Assembly (NCBI GenBank): GCA_024636405.1
Contig: JAGXHC010000052.1
Coordinates: forward strand, 1-19,393
DNA length: 19,393 bases
Origin: Sulfitobacter sp.
GTDB lineage: Bacteria; Pseudomonadota; Alphaproteobacteria; Rhodobacterales; Rhodobacteraceae
Direction of reading: 5' to 3'
The translations under genes were made by a program, and so were the position numbers. Below, piece by piece: positions 1-7,997 of this stretch (position 1 is the first letter of the stretch; each line of letters starts with the position of its first letter). Below the pieces are notes generated by a model. That model worked only from the letters and a program-made list of their open reading frames with translations. It was not told the origin of the DNA and did no database searches.

Positions 1-496
1 CCATGGCGGGGGACAGGACACCGCGTTTCAACCCGGTCGGCATTGCCTGTCCCAACCGCCAGTGCGCCCGACCAAACCCCATATACAGCCCCACTATCAG
101 CGCCAGCGTGCCAAAGATCGCCTGCAGCGTCGTTGTGCGCAACTGCGCCACCAGCAACATGCCCAGCACCGCGCCAATCACAATCCCCGGTGCCCAGCTG
201 CGCAGAATGGACCAATCCACCGCACCCTTGCGGTTGTGGCTGTGCACAGAGCGCAGCGAGGTCACGATGATCGTGGCCAGCGACGTGGCCAGACAAATCT
301 GCATCAACTGCGGACCGCCATAACCAAGGGTTTGAAATGCATAAAAGAATGCAGGCACGAGAATAATACCACCCCCCACGCCCAACAACCCGGCAAGCAC
401 ACCGGCAAAGGCGCCAATCCCGGCCAGCATCAGCGCCATCTGCACAAAAAGGGCGCTGTCTGGCATCACTTCTGGCATCAGGTCGGTCATCTGCAT
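1..496 (-). CDS. Sulfite exporter TauE/SafE family permease, C-terminus cut by window edge
   Basis: This is a polytopic inner-membrane permease of the TauE/SafE (DUF81) family, whose members are proposed to move sulfite, sulfoacetate or other organosulfur anions. The reading frame starts at the ATG whose complement is 494-496 and stays open to the window edge, giving 165 visible residues of the usual 250-270. The first hydrophobic segment (about residues 15-42) carries the glycine-rich signature GVLAGLLGVGGGIILVP, the hallmark of the family. It is followed by a polar stretch with SLRSVHSHNR, which matches the first cytoplasmic loop, and two more hydrophobic segments. A second ATG two codons in (488-490) is also possible. 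It is divergent from the Bcr/CflA exporter, with about 180 bases between the starts. Substrate cannot be told from sequence. The family call is firm. Confidence 0.88.
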   Translation of the reverse strand, partial: MQMTDLMPEVMPDSALFVQMALMLAGIGAFAGVLAGLLGVGGGIILVPAFFYAFQTLGYGGPQLMQICLATSLATIIVTSLRSVHSHNRKGAVDWSILRSWAPGIVIGAVLGMLLVAQLRTTTLQAIFGTLALIVGLYMGFGRAHWRLGQAMPTGLKRGVLSPAM

Positions 497-582
497 CGCT
501 TTCAGGGGCAGGCATCGCGGCGGATGCGGTGTGGCTTGTTTGAGCGCAATAGCGTCAGGGTCACAAGCGGTTTCTGCGACCT

Positions 583-610
583 TTGCAAATTGTGGCACCG
601 GGCGTAAGTT
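583..610 (+). promoter_or_regulatory. Weak candidate promoter for the Bcr/CflA gene
   Basis: TTGCAA at 583-588 is followed, after 16 bases, by TAAGTT at 605-610. The -35-like half is good (5 of 6 to TTGACA) but the -10-like half is poor. It lies 69 bases before the chosen start codon and would place the hairpin at 624-659 in the transcript leader. Sequence-only guess. Confidence 0.22.
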
Positions 611-623
611 GCGCGCGATTCGA

Positions 624-659
624 CACACAGACGCTGCGGCGATGCCGCGCCGCTGTGTG
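624..659 (+). promoter_or_regulatory. Inverted repeat in the leader of the Bcr/CflA gene
   Basis: CACACAG (624-630) is the exact complement of CTGTGTG (653-659). Inside it, GCGGC (636-640) pairs with GCCGC (644-648) around a GAT loop. The structure ends about 10 bases before the Shine-Dalgarno sequence at 669-673. There is no U-run, so it is not an intrinsic terminator. It could be a repressor operator for the exporter or an RNA leader structure. Confidence 0.35.
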
Positions 660-678
660 CTTTACGAAAGGAATTAAC

Positions 679-1869
679 ATGATCCGATCCGCGCTGATCC
701 TTGGGCTTTTGGGGCTTGTCGGACCTTTTGCTATCGACATGTACCTGCCCGCGATGCCCGCCATTGCCACGTCTTTCAACGCGCCGGAGACGGCCGTGCA
801 AGCGACCATCACGGCCTATTTCATCGCTTTCGGACTGGCGCAGTTGCTGTATGGCCCATGGGCGGATCAGGTGGGGCGCAAGATCCCGATCATCTGCGGG
901 CTTGTGATCTTTATCGCGGCATCCTTCGGCGCGGCCTTTGCGGGGTCAATGGCGGCGCTGATCATATGGCGCGCCGTGCAGGGGTTCGGTGGCGCGGTGC
1001 TTATGGTGGTGCCGCGTGCGATCATCCGGGACATGTACACCGGCACCCAAGCGACGCGGCTGATGGCGATGCTGATGCTGGTCATCTCCATTTCTCCGAT
1101 GCTGGCGCCGCTGGCAGGCAGTGTGGTGATGGCGCTGGCGTCGTGGCGCTGGATCTTTGCGGTTCTGGGGCTGCTCGCGATTGCCGGTCTGTTGATCACG
1201 GTGTTCCTGCAGCCTGAAACCCTGCCCCAATCGGCGCGTGTGCGGGTTAACCTGCCCAACCTCATGCGCGGCGCCAAAGTGCTTTTGCGCGACCGGATCT
1301 TTTTGGGGCTGACTTTTGTCGGCGGCTTTGCCATGGGGTCATTCTTTGTGTTCATCGCTTTTGCGCCGTTTGTCTATACCGGGCAATACGGGCTGGGCCC
1401 GACCGGGTTTTCGTTGGCCTTCGCGGTGAATGCGATCGGCTTTTTCTCGGCTTCGCAGATGGCCGGATGGCTGGGAGAACGCTGGGGCATGCGGCGTCTG
1501 GTGCGGCGCGGGATTGCGGGGTTTGTGCTGTGTTCGGGTGCGATATTCGCGGCCTCTCTGGTTGGCGATCCGGGCCTCTATGCCGTCACGGCAGTGTTGT
1601 TTTGTGCCAATGCCTGCCTTGGGGTGGTGATCCCGACCGTGATGGTGGTGGCGCTGGACGATCATGGCGATATCGCAGGGCTTGCCTCATCTTTGGGGGG
1701 GACCTTGCAGATGCTGGCGGGTGGTTTGTCCATCGCGCTGGCCGGGCCATTCTTTGACGGAAGTGTAACGCCGATGCTGGGCGCGATTGCCGCCTGCGGT
1801 CTGGTGGCAGGTCTGCTGACCCTGACCGTCCTGCGCCCGCGCAAGGTGGCGGCAGAGCCCGCCATCTAG
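679..1869 (+). CDS. Bcr/CflA family multidrug efflux MFS transporter
   Basis: This is a proton-driven drug exporter of the major facilitator superfamily (DHA1, Bcr/CflA subfamily), in the inner membrane. The protein has 396 residues and about 12 hydrophobic segments, normal for the family. The N-terminus carries GPFAIDMYLPAMP, the subfamily signature around the end of the first membrane segment. The MFS motif A-like loop ADQVGRKIP follows after the second segment, and the RAVQGFGGA region precedes the fourth. The reading frame is open upstream to 583, but the ATG at 679 is preceded by GAAAGGAA at suitable spacing and begins exactly at the conserved N-terminal helix, so I chose it. It converges with dusA, with 14 bases between stop codons. 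The likely role is export of drugs or small metabolites such as bicyclomycin, chloramphenicol or sulfonamides. The actual substrate is unknown. Confidence 0.93.
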   Translation: MIRSALILGLLGLVGPFAIDMYLPAMPAIATSFNAPETAVQATITAYFIAFGLAQLLYGPWADQVGRKIPIICGLVIFIAASFGAAFAGSMAALIIWRAVQGFGGAVLMVVPRAIIRDMYTGTQATRLMAMLMLVISISPMLAPLAGSVVMALASWRWIFAVLGLLAIAGLLITVFLQPETLPQSARVRVNLPNLMRGAKVLLRDRIFLGLTFVGGFAMGSFFVFIAFAPFVYTGQYGLGPTGFSLAFAVNAIGFFSASQMAGWLGERWGMRRLVRRGIAGFVLCSGAIFAASLVGDPGLYAVTAVLFCANACLGVVIPTVMVVALDDHGDIAGLASSLGGTLQMLAGGLSIALAGPFFDGSVTPMLGAIAACGLVAGLLTLTVLRPRKVAAEPAI

Positions 1870-1883
1870 GCTAAGCGCGGGGC

Positions 1884-2915
1884 CTAGGCGGCCTGTGCGG
1901 TAATCACCTGTTCCAGTGCCGCCTCGATCAGCGCCGGTCCCGCGCCGGGGCGGTGCGCGCCCTCGGACAGCATCCGTCGCCATTGCCGCGCGCCCGGACG
2001 GCCTGCAAAAAGGCCAAGCATGTGGCGCGTGATCTGGTTCAACCGCCCGCCCTGCGCCAGATGCTGCTCAATATAAGGCAACATCGCGCGTGCCGCCTGT
2101 TCGGCGCTGGTGTCCGGGCGCGTCTCTGCGCCAAAAACGCGCCGATCCGCCGACCCGAGGATGTCGGCAGGGCAATGATACGCGCTGCGCCCGACCATGA
2201 CACCGTCCAGACCTGCGTCAAGGAACCCCTGCGCCTGATCCAGCGAGGTGATGCCGCCGTTGACGGAGATATGCAGTGCAGGGAACCGCGCCTTCATTGC
2301 CAGCACGATGTCATAATCAAGCGGCGGAACGTCGCGGTTCTCCTTGGGGCTGAGCCCCTGAAGCCATGCCTTGCGCGCATGAATCGACACGCGCCCACAC
2401 CCAGCCTGCGAGATGCGGTCCAGAAAATCGGGCAGGACGGTTTGGGGATCCTGATCGTCCACACCGATGCGGCACTTCACCGTCACCTCGACACTGACCG
2501 CCTGGCACATCGCGGCAACGCAATTGGCGACCAAAGAAGGTTGTTCCATCAAGACGGCCCCGAAACAGCCCGACTGCACCCGGTCAGACGGACAGCCGAC
2601 ATTCAGATTTATCTCATCATACCCCGCCGCCGCCCCCAAACGCGCGGCCTCGGCCAGTTCCGCAGGATCAGACCCGCCAAGTTGCAGCGCCACAGGGTGC
2701 TCGGTGATGTCATGATCCAGCAAATGCAACGCACCGCCCCGGACCAATGCGGGGGCCGTCACCATTTCCGTATAAAGCAACGTCTGCGCCGAAAGCTTGC
2801 GATGCAGGACGCGGCAATGGCGGTCCGTCCAATCCATCATAGGTGCAACGGAGAGGCGAGAGGCGCGGGTTACATCATCTTTGCCAAATTTTGTTGGGTT
2901 TCCGTGCTGAACCAT
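1884..2915 (-). CDS. dusA: tRNA-dihydrouridine(20/20a) synthase DusA
   Basis: This FMN- and NADPH-dependent enzyme reduces uridine 20/20a in the D-loop of tRNA. The protein has 343 residues, as expected for DusA. The TIM-barrel start SVAPMMDWTDRHCR (about residues 22-35) holds the FMN-binding loop. LNVGCPSDRVQSG (about 104-116) contains the catalytic cysteine, C108 in the GCPS motif. KCRIG, then HARKAWLQGLSPKENR (DusA-type), NGGI and MVGRSAYHCP give the remaining flavin phosphate- and tRNA-binding elements. The frame is open upstream to 3083, but the extension has no protein-like character. The ATG at 2913-2915 has GGAAA just upstream and leaves the usual short tail before SVAPMMDWT. The stop is TAG at 1884-1886. 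Probably transcribed alone. Confidence 0.95.
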   Translation of the reverse strand: MVQHGNPTKFGKDDVTRASRLSVAPMMDWTDRHCRVLHRKLSAQTLLYTEMVTAPALVRGGALHLLDHDITEHPVALQLGGSDPAELAEAARLGAAAGYDEINLNVGCPSDRVQSGCFGAVLMEQPSLVANCVAAMCQAVSVEVTVKCRIGVDDQDPQTVLPDFLDRISQAGCGRVSIHARKAWLQGLSPKENRDVPPLDYDIVLAMKARFPALHISVNGGITSLDQAQGFLDAGLDGVMVGRSAYHCPADILGSADRRVFGAETRPDTSAEQAARAMLPYIEQHLAQGGRLNQITRHMLGLFAGRPGARQWRRMLSEGAHRPGAGPALIEAALEQVITAQAA

Positions 2916-3404
2916 CTTTTCCGTTTCCACGATTTCAGGCCCGTTTGTCCCGATATTTGGTCTAAGTGCAACGCTTTGTTGCGCTGAACCCGAATTGTTG
3001 CCCCCCAAGCTGGCGTATCGTTCGCTCGTCTTTCCCTTCGGACACGGGTACGCCGCTTTCGCATTGGATGGAACGCGTGGCACGCAAAATAACTCAGCCC
3101 TTTACCGCCGGAAACAGCATAGCCTTCTGCTGGGCGCGGCTGAAACATCATCTTACAATACCGTGAACCTTTCGTGTTCCAGTCAAAGTCAATTACCCTG
3201 ATTTCCCTCCAACACGCTGAATAAAAACGATACTTTTTCGGCACTTTCAATTCTTCACGTCGCTGTTCGCAGCGGATATCGGGCTAATCAGCGCCATCTG
3301 GAAAAATGTGCGGAAACAAATCAAAGACCTCAGCCGTTGTTTTCCCAGACGCCAAGACGATGCACTTCGCATCCGCTCAGAAAGCAAATTAAAGGAACTT
3401 CGAT
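2916..3404. other. 489-base intergenic region between dusA and the small secreted protein gene
   Basis: No convincing gene is seen here. The open frames on both strands lack good starts and protein-like composition. The region is visibly richer in A+T than its surroundings, for example around 3220-3240. It holds an 8-bp hairpin with one G·U pair at 2965-2985 (loop GCTTT) and a short UUCG-loop hairpin at 3261-3274 (CGCTG/CAGCG). It must contain the divergent promoters for dusA and for the gene at 3405, but I could not pick out a strong -35/-10 pair. A small RNA is possible but nothing identifies one. Confidence 0.4.
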
Positions 3405-3704
3405 ATGAAACTTTTCATCGCAACAGCCGCCGCCGCTCTTATTGGTACTGCCGCATTCGCAGACACCTCCACGCGCTACAACGATCTGCGTCTGGATACT
3501 TCCAACAGTGCGCAAACCACTTTCTCGGCCGGCACGCAGTCCGAGGCACTTCCAGAAGCGTCGACCCGCGCCAATGACCTGCGCTTGAGCACTGCCGACG
3601 AAAACAAGCGCACCGACGGTCGCATGAGCACCCGTTCAGATGTGCGCACGTCCGGCGAAGGCTATATCTACGGTGGCTTTGGCCCCGGCAACGATAGCCG
3701 CTAA
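3405..3704 (+). CDS. Small exported protein with repeated STR-x-NDLRL units, function unknown
   Basis: I do not recognise a named family. The 99-residue product begins with a clear Sec signal peptide: MKLF, then an Ala-rich core, with cleavage likely after AFA at residue 19. The mature chain of about 80 residues is polar and low in hydrophobic residues, and contains three related units: STRYNDLRLDT (22-32), STRANDLRLST (53-63) and a shorter STRSDVRT (75-82). It ends in a Gly-rich segment, YIYGGFGPGNDSR. The ATG at 3405 has AAAGGAA upstream at good spacing, and a strong terminator follows the stop by 26 bases, so this looks like a single-gene, well-expressed transcript. It is expected in the periplasm or outside the cell, probably disordered. 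A structural or binding role is possible but not shown. Confidence 0.8.
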   Translation: MKLFIATAAAALIGTAAFADTSTRYNDLRLDTSNSAQTTFSAGTQSEALPEASTRANDLRLSTADENKRTDGRMSTRSDVRTSGEGYIYGGFGPGNDSR

Positions 3705-3730
3705 GACGCGATCTGAAATCTGCAAAAAGC

Positions 3731-3760
3731 AAGGCCCGGAACCCTTTCGTTCCGGGCCTT
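3731..3760. terminator. Strong hairpin terminator, probably bidirectional
   Basis: AAGGCCCGGAAC (3731-3742) pairs perfectly over 12 bp with GTTCCGGGCCTT (3749-3760) around a 6-base loop. It lies between the stop of the small secreted gene (3704) and the stop of ychF (3773), so it can serve both converging transcripts. The A/T-rich ends of the stem (AA/TT plus nearby AAAAAGC) substitute for a long U-run. Confidence 0.85.
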
Positions 3761-3772
3761 CTTGCATTCGCG

Positions 3773-4870
<1,098 letters not shown>

Positions 4871-4930
4871 GTCATGCGTCCTTTTTCAAGCTCGCGTTGT
4901 CCTAGGGTTTTGAGGTGGCAGACGCAAGGC

Positions 4931-5122
4931 TCAGCGCGCTTGCCGGTCCTCGCGGGCCTGATAGATCAATATCCAGGCCAGCAAAATAAACATCGGATGT
5001 GTCAGCCCACCGGAAAAGATGATTGCGGGCACCCAGATCAAAAAGACCAGGATACCAAGGAACAACCGACCCGTAAGAAGGATCGACAACGGCGGCAAAA
5101 ACAGGGCAAGGACATAGTTCAT
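4931..5122 (-). CDS. Small two-helix membrane protein, Pmp3/YqaE-like
   Basis: The product has 63 residues and two hydrophobic segments (about 2-32 and 40-56) ending in a charged tail, [10 protein letters not shown]. The pattern LPPLSILL, then IWVPAIIF, then [12 protein letters not shown] resembles the Pmp3/YqaE proteolipid family (LPPLAVFL, GWIPGIIH, HALYVI), whose members modulate membrane potential in yeast and are stress-induced in bacteria. The family call is by eye only. The frame is open upstream to 5320, but that extension has no membrane or domain character. I place the start at the ATG whose complement is 5120-5122. An ATG three codons earlier (5129-5131) is equally possible, and neither has a clear Shine-Dalgarno sequence. 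It is divergent from trpA and lies 60 bases upstream of ychF. Confidence 0.65.
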   Translation of the reverse strand: MNYVLALFLPPLSILLTGRLFLGILVFLIWVPAIIFSGGLTHPMFILLAWILIYQAREDRQAR

Positions 5123-5250
5123 CGCGTACATATAGGCGGCGTTTTTACGAGTTAAAGGGCCAACCTGCCATCGCAGCGCGGAAATTTCATACCTGGCAGC
5201 GTGGAGTCCCTCACAATTTCCATCACCGTTCCGGGCCAAGGCACATTGAT

Positions 5251-5278
5251 TTCCGCAAAAGATTTCGGCATTGCGGAA
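5251..5278 (+). promoter_or_regulatory. Perfect 8-bp inverted repeat in front of trpA
   Basis: TTCCGCAA (5251-5258) is the exact complement of TTGCGGAA (5271-5278), separated by 12 bases and ending 23 bases before the trpA start. It is not followed by a U-run. It could be an operator dyad or a leader hairpin. I found no Trp-rich leader peptide around it, so it is not a classical attenuator. Confidence 0.4.
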
Positions 5279-5301
5279 GGACGTTAGCAAGAGGCTGCCC
5301 A

Positions 5302-6105
5302 ATGACCCGCCCCACCACACGTATCGACGCCAAATTCGCTGATCTCAAGGCACGCGGCAAAAAGGCCTTTGTGTCCTACGTCATGGCGGGAGATCCCCAT
5401 TACGACACCTCGCTTGAGATCGTGCGCGGTCTGCCTGCCGCCGGGGTTGATGTGATCGAATTGGGCCTGCCCTTTACCGATCCGATGGCCGATGGCCCCA
5501 CGATCCAGCTTGCCGGCCAGCGCGCCCTTGCGGGGGGAATGACGCTGCGCCGTACGCTGGATCTGGCGACTGCGTTTCGCGCGGATGATGACACAACGCC
5601 GATCGTGCTGATGGGCTATTACAATCCGATTTATTCCATGGGCGTTGACCGCTTCCTTGCTGCGGCCCAGAAGGCCGGGATCGACGGGTTGATCGTTGTC
5701 GATCTTCCGCCCGAAGAAGACAGCGAACTGTGCCTGCCTGCACAGGCTGCGGGGCTGAACTTTATCCGGCTGGCCACACCCACAACTGATGATAAACGCC
5801 TGCCCCGCGTGGTTCAGAACACCTCCGGTTTCGTTTATTATGTCTCCATCACCGGTATCACGGGTTCCGCCGAAGCCGATGCGGGCGATGTAGCCCCCGA
5901 AGTCACCCGCATCCAAAAGGCAAGCGGCCTGCCCGTCATCGTGGGCTTCGGCGTCAACACGCCCGAAAAATCGCGCGCCATTGCGCAGGTTGCGGACGGT
6001 GTCGTGGTCGGCTCGGCCATAGTGTCGCGCATCGCCAAGGGCGACAGCCCGGCAGACGTGCTGGCTTTCGTAAAGTCGCTGGCGGACGGGGCACATTCGG
6101 CGTGA
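5302..6105 (+). CDS. trpA: Tryptophan synthase alpha subunit
   Basis: TrpA cleaves indole-3-glycerol phosphate to indole and glyceraldehyde 3-phosphate, and channels indole to TrpB in the alpha2-beta2 complex. The protein has 267 residues and a TIM-barrel fold. The catalytic acid region [16 protein letters not shown] supplies E53 and D64, equivalent to E49 and D60 of the Salmonella enzyme. GYYNPI, then DLPPEE, then TGITG and VGFGV mark the later barrel loops, including the phosphate-binding loops. The ATG at 5302 follows an AAGAGG sequence. trpB is not adjacent: it lies at 15881-17113 on the other strand, and no trpF is visible. The next gene, lldD-like, starts 72 bases downstream. Confidence 0.97.
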   Translation: MTRPTTRIDAKFADLKARGKKAFVSYVMAGDPHYDTSLEIVRGLPAAGVDVIELGLPFTDPMADGPTIQLAGQRALAGGMTLRRTLDLATAFRADDDTTPIVLMGYYNPIYSMGVDRFLAAAQKAGIDGLIVVDLPPEEDSELCLPAQAAGLNFIRLATPTTDDKRLPRVVQNTSGFVYYVSITGITGSAEADAGDVAPEVTRIQKASGLPVIVGFGVNTPEKSRAIAQVADGVVVGSAIVSRIAKGDSPADVLAFVKSLADGAHSA

Positions 6106-6122
6106 TCGTGCAAACTTAATTG

Positions 6123-6139
6123 ATCTGGGCGCGCCAGAT
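6123..6139 (+). promoter_or_regulatory. Short inverted repeat between trpA and the lldD-like gene
   Basis: ATCTGG (6123-6128) pairs with CCAGAT (6134-6139) around GCGCG, with two possible G·U pairs outside. There is no U-run. It may be an operator for the lactate dehydrogenase-like gene, or a weak transcription end for trpA. It cannot be assigned further. Confidence 0.25.
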
Positions 6140-6177
6140 TGGTACTCAATCCTAATCAATCCCGAAGGAACGCCGCC

Positions 6178-7344
6178 GTGCCAGTGATCACCAATATCGC
6201 CGACCTCAAGCGTATTCATGAACGCCGTGTCCCGCGCATGTTCTATGACTACGCCGAATCCGGAAGCTGGACCGAGCAGACCTTTCGCGAGAACACCAGC
6301 GACTTTGGCCAGATCCGTCTGCGTCAGCGCGTGGCGGTGGATATGTCCGGGCGCAGCACCGCCAGCCAGATGATTGGTGAAGATGTGGCGATGCCCGTGG
6401 CGCTGGCCCCTGTCGGGCTGACCGGCATGCAAAACGCCGACGGCGAGATCAAGGCAGCCCGCGCCGCCGAAGCCTTTGGCGTGCCATTCACCCTGTCCAC
6501 CATGTCAATCAACTCCATTGAAGATGTGGCAGAGGCGACAACCAAACCGTTCTGGTTTCAACTTTATACCATGACCGACGAAGATTACGTGCGGCGGCTG
6601 ATCCAGCGGGCCAAGGATGCGAAATGTTCGGCGCTGGTTGTCACGCTTGATCTGCAAATTCTCGGACAAAGACACAAAGACATCAAAAACGGCCTGAGCG
6701 CCCCACCCAAGCTGACCTTGAAAACCATCGCGAACCTTGCGACGAAATGGGCTTGGGGGATTGAAATGCTGCGCGCCAAGCGGCGCGAGTTCGGCAATAT
6801 CGTCGGCCATGTGGAAGGTGTGTCGGACGCTGCTGACCTTGGGGCATGGACGAACGAACAGTTCGACACGACGCTGGACTGGAACAAAATCGCCAAGCTC
6901 AAGGAACAATGGGGCGGCAAGGTGATCCTCAAGGGGATTCTGGACGCCGAAGATGCAAAGATGGCCTTGAAGGTGGGTGCGGACGCCATCATCGTCAGCA
7001 ACCACGGCGGCCGCCAGCTTGATGGTGCGATCAGCTCCATCCGCGCTTTGCCCGCAATCCTTGATGCCGTCGGCGATCAGGTGGAGGTGCATCTGGACAG
7101 CGGCATCCGTCAGGGACAGGACGTTCTAAAGGCGCTGGCGATGGGGGCCAAGGGCACCTATATCGGGCGCGCCTACATTTATGGTCTTGGCGCAATGGGT
7201 CAGGCCGGGGTGACCCGCGCCCTGGAGGTCATTCACCGCGAACTCGACGTTTCCATGGCGCTGTGCGGAGAGACTTCGGTGAACAATCTCGGTCTGCACA
7301 ATCTGCTGATCCCGAAAAATTTTGCCGGCGACTGGCAGCCCTGA
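6178..7344 (+). CDS. lldD: FMN-dependent alpha-hydroxy acid dehydrogenase, L-lactate dehydrogenase type
   Basis: This is a flavin enzyme of the glycolate oxidase/L-lactate dehydrogenase family, which oxidises L-2-hydroxy acids to 2-keto acids and passes electrons to quinone or cytochrome. The protein has 388 residues. MFYDYAESGSWTEQT near residue 21 and APVGLTGM (about 77-84) give the FMN-binding start of the barrel. FQLY supplies Y130, VTLDLQILGQRHKDIKNG the substrate-loop region, and SNHGGRQLDGA the catalytic H276 and R279. LDSGIRQGQDVLKALAMGA then IGRAYIYGL form the FMN phosphate site. I chose the GTG at 6178 because AAGGAA lies 7 bases before it and the family usually begins MPVITNI; the in-frame TTG at 6139 has no such support. 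L-lactate is the likely substrate, but glycolate or mandelate cannot be excluded. The symbol is a family-level call. Confidence 0.9.
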   Translation: MPVITNIADLKRIHERRVPRMFYDYAESGSWTEQTFRENTSDFGQIRLRQRVAVDMSGRSTASQMIGEDVAMPVALAPVGLTGMQNADGEIKAARAAEAFGVPFTLSTMSINSIEDVAEATTKPFWFQLYTMTDEDYVRRLIQRAKDAKCSALVVTLDLQILGQRHKDIKNGLSAPPKLTLKTIANLATKWAWGIEMLRAKRREFGNIVGHVEGVSDAADLGAWTNEQFDTTLDWNKIAKLKEQWGGKVILKGILDAEDAKMALKVGADAIIVSNHGGRQLDGAISSIRALPAILDAVGDQVEVHLDSGIRQGQDVLKALAMGAKGTYIGRAYIYGLGAMGQAGVTRALEVIHRELDVSMALCGETSVNNLGLHNLLIPKNFAGDWQP

Positions 7345-7369
7345 AACCCCCGCGCAAAAGCTCAAGCTG

Positions 7370-7993
7370 ATGTTGATCTTCCTCAAGCACAAGCTGGCGT
7401 TTCTGGCGACGCCCAAAACCGGCACCACGGCGGTGGAATCGGCGCTGCGGCGCCATGCAGAGATTATCTTTACCAAGGACCGCAAACACCTGCCGGCGCT
7501 GCGCTTTAAGATGCGGGTGGCGCCGTTTCTGCGCCAAAGCTACGGCGTGCGCGCGGAATCCGTTGCGGTGATGCGCGATCCGCTGACCCAGATCCGAAGC
7601 TGGTATCGCTATCGCAACTCACGGCGGCTGAAAGGATCGGTGCTCAGCACCCAGGGCAAAAGCTTTGACGATTTTGTGCGTGCAGTCATCGCGAAAGACC
7701 AACCCCCCTTTGCCCAGATCGGCAGCCAGTTTTCATTTCTGACCTCGGATCATGGCGATGTGCTGGTCGATCATCTGTTTGCCTATGAAAACCAGCCCGC
7801 ATTCCTTGATTTCATGGCGGAACGGTTGTCGAGTGAGATCGAATTGAAAGCCAAGAATATTTCGCCCGAAATCGAGGCCCCGCTGTCGCCCGAACTGGAA
7901 GCAGCGCTGCGGGCGGCACGGGCCGACGAATTTGCGCTTTATGACCGGGTCCAGCAGGCAGGCGGCTACTTGCACACACCTTCGACCAAATAG
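7370..7993 (+). CDS. Sulfotransferase-like P-loop protein
   Basis: The product has 207 residues and opens with a beta strand and P-loop, FLATPKTGTTAVESAL (about residues 11-26), which matches the 5'-phosphosulfate-binding loop of PAPS-dependent sulfotransferases. AVMRDPLTQIRSWYRYR further on matches the 3'-phosphate-binding motif (R-D-P, then a loop with S). The chain is shorter than typical sulfotransferases (250-300 residues), so the acceptor-binding part is reduced. Proteins of this kind in Rhodobacteraceae have, to my recollection, often been named 'gamma-glutamyl kinase', which the motifs do not support. The ATG at 7370 begins at the conserved strand. The ribosome site is weak, and an upstream start at 7322 overlapping lldD is possible. 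It lies 25 bases after the lldD-like stop, so cotranscription is likely. Substrate unknown. Confidence 0.75.
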   Translation: MLIFLKHKLAFLATPKTGTTAVESALRRHAEIIFTKDRKHLPALRFKMRVAPFLRQSYGVRAESVAVMRDPLTQIRSWYRYRNSRRLKGSVLSTQGKSFDDFVRAVIAKDQPPFAQIGSQFSFLTSDHGDVLVDHLFAYENQPAFLDFMAERLSSEIELKAKNISPEIEAPLSPELEAALRAARADEFALYDRVQQAGGYLHTPSTK

Positions 7994-7997
7994 GCCG

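Noticed and set aside
583..678. N-terminal extension of the Bcr/CflA exporter
   Set aside because: Starts at a TTG without a ribosome site and contains the leader hairpin; the ATG at 679 begins at the conserved first helix.
1953..2987. 344-codon open frame antisense to dusA
   Set aside because: Antisense shadow produced by GC-rich third positions; no recognisable motif.
2916..3083. N-terminal extension of DusA by 56 residues
   Set aside because: The extension is not protein-like and the start at 2915 has a ribosome site and gives the family's normal length.
2870..3250. 126-codon open frame on the minus strand upstream of dusA
   Set aside because: Low-complexity, very basic sequence with no domain character, overlapping the dusA start; the ribosome site supports dusA instead.
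5123..5301. Trp-codon leader peptide or classical trp attenuator before trpA
   Set aside because: No short ORF with consecutive Trp codons and no terminator with U-run found; only an 8-bp dyad is present.
5284..6432. 382-codon open frame antisense to trpA and the lldD-like gene
   Set aside because: Mirror image of two certain genes in high-GC sequence; its composition is His/Gly/Arg rich without domains.
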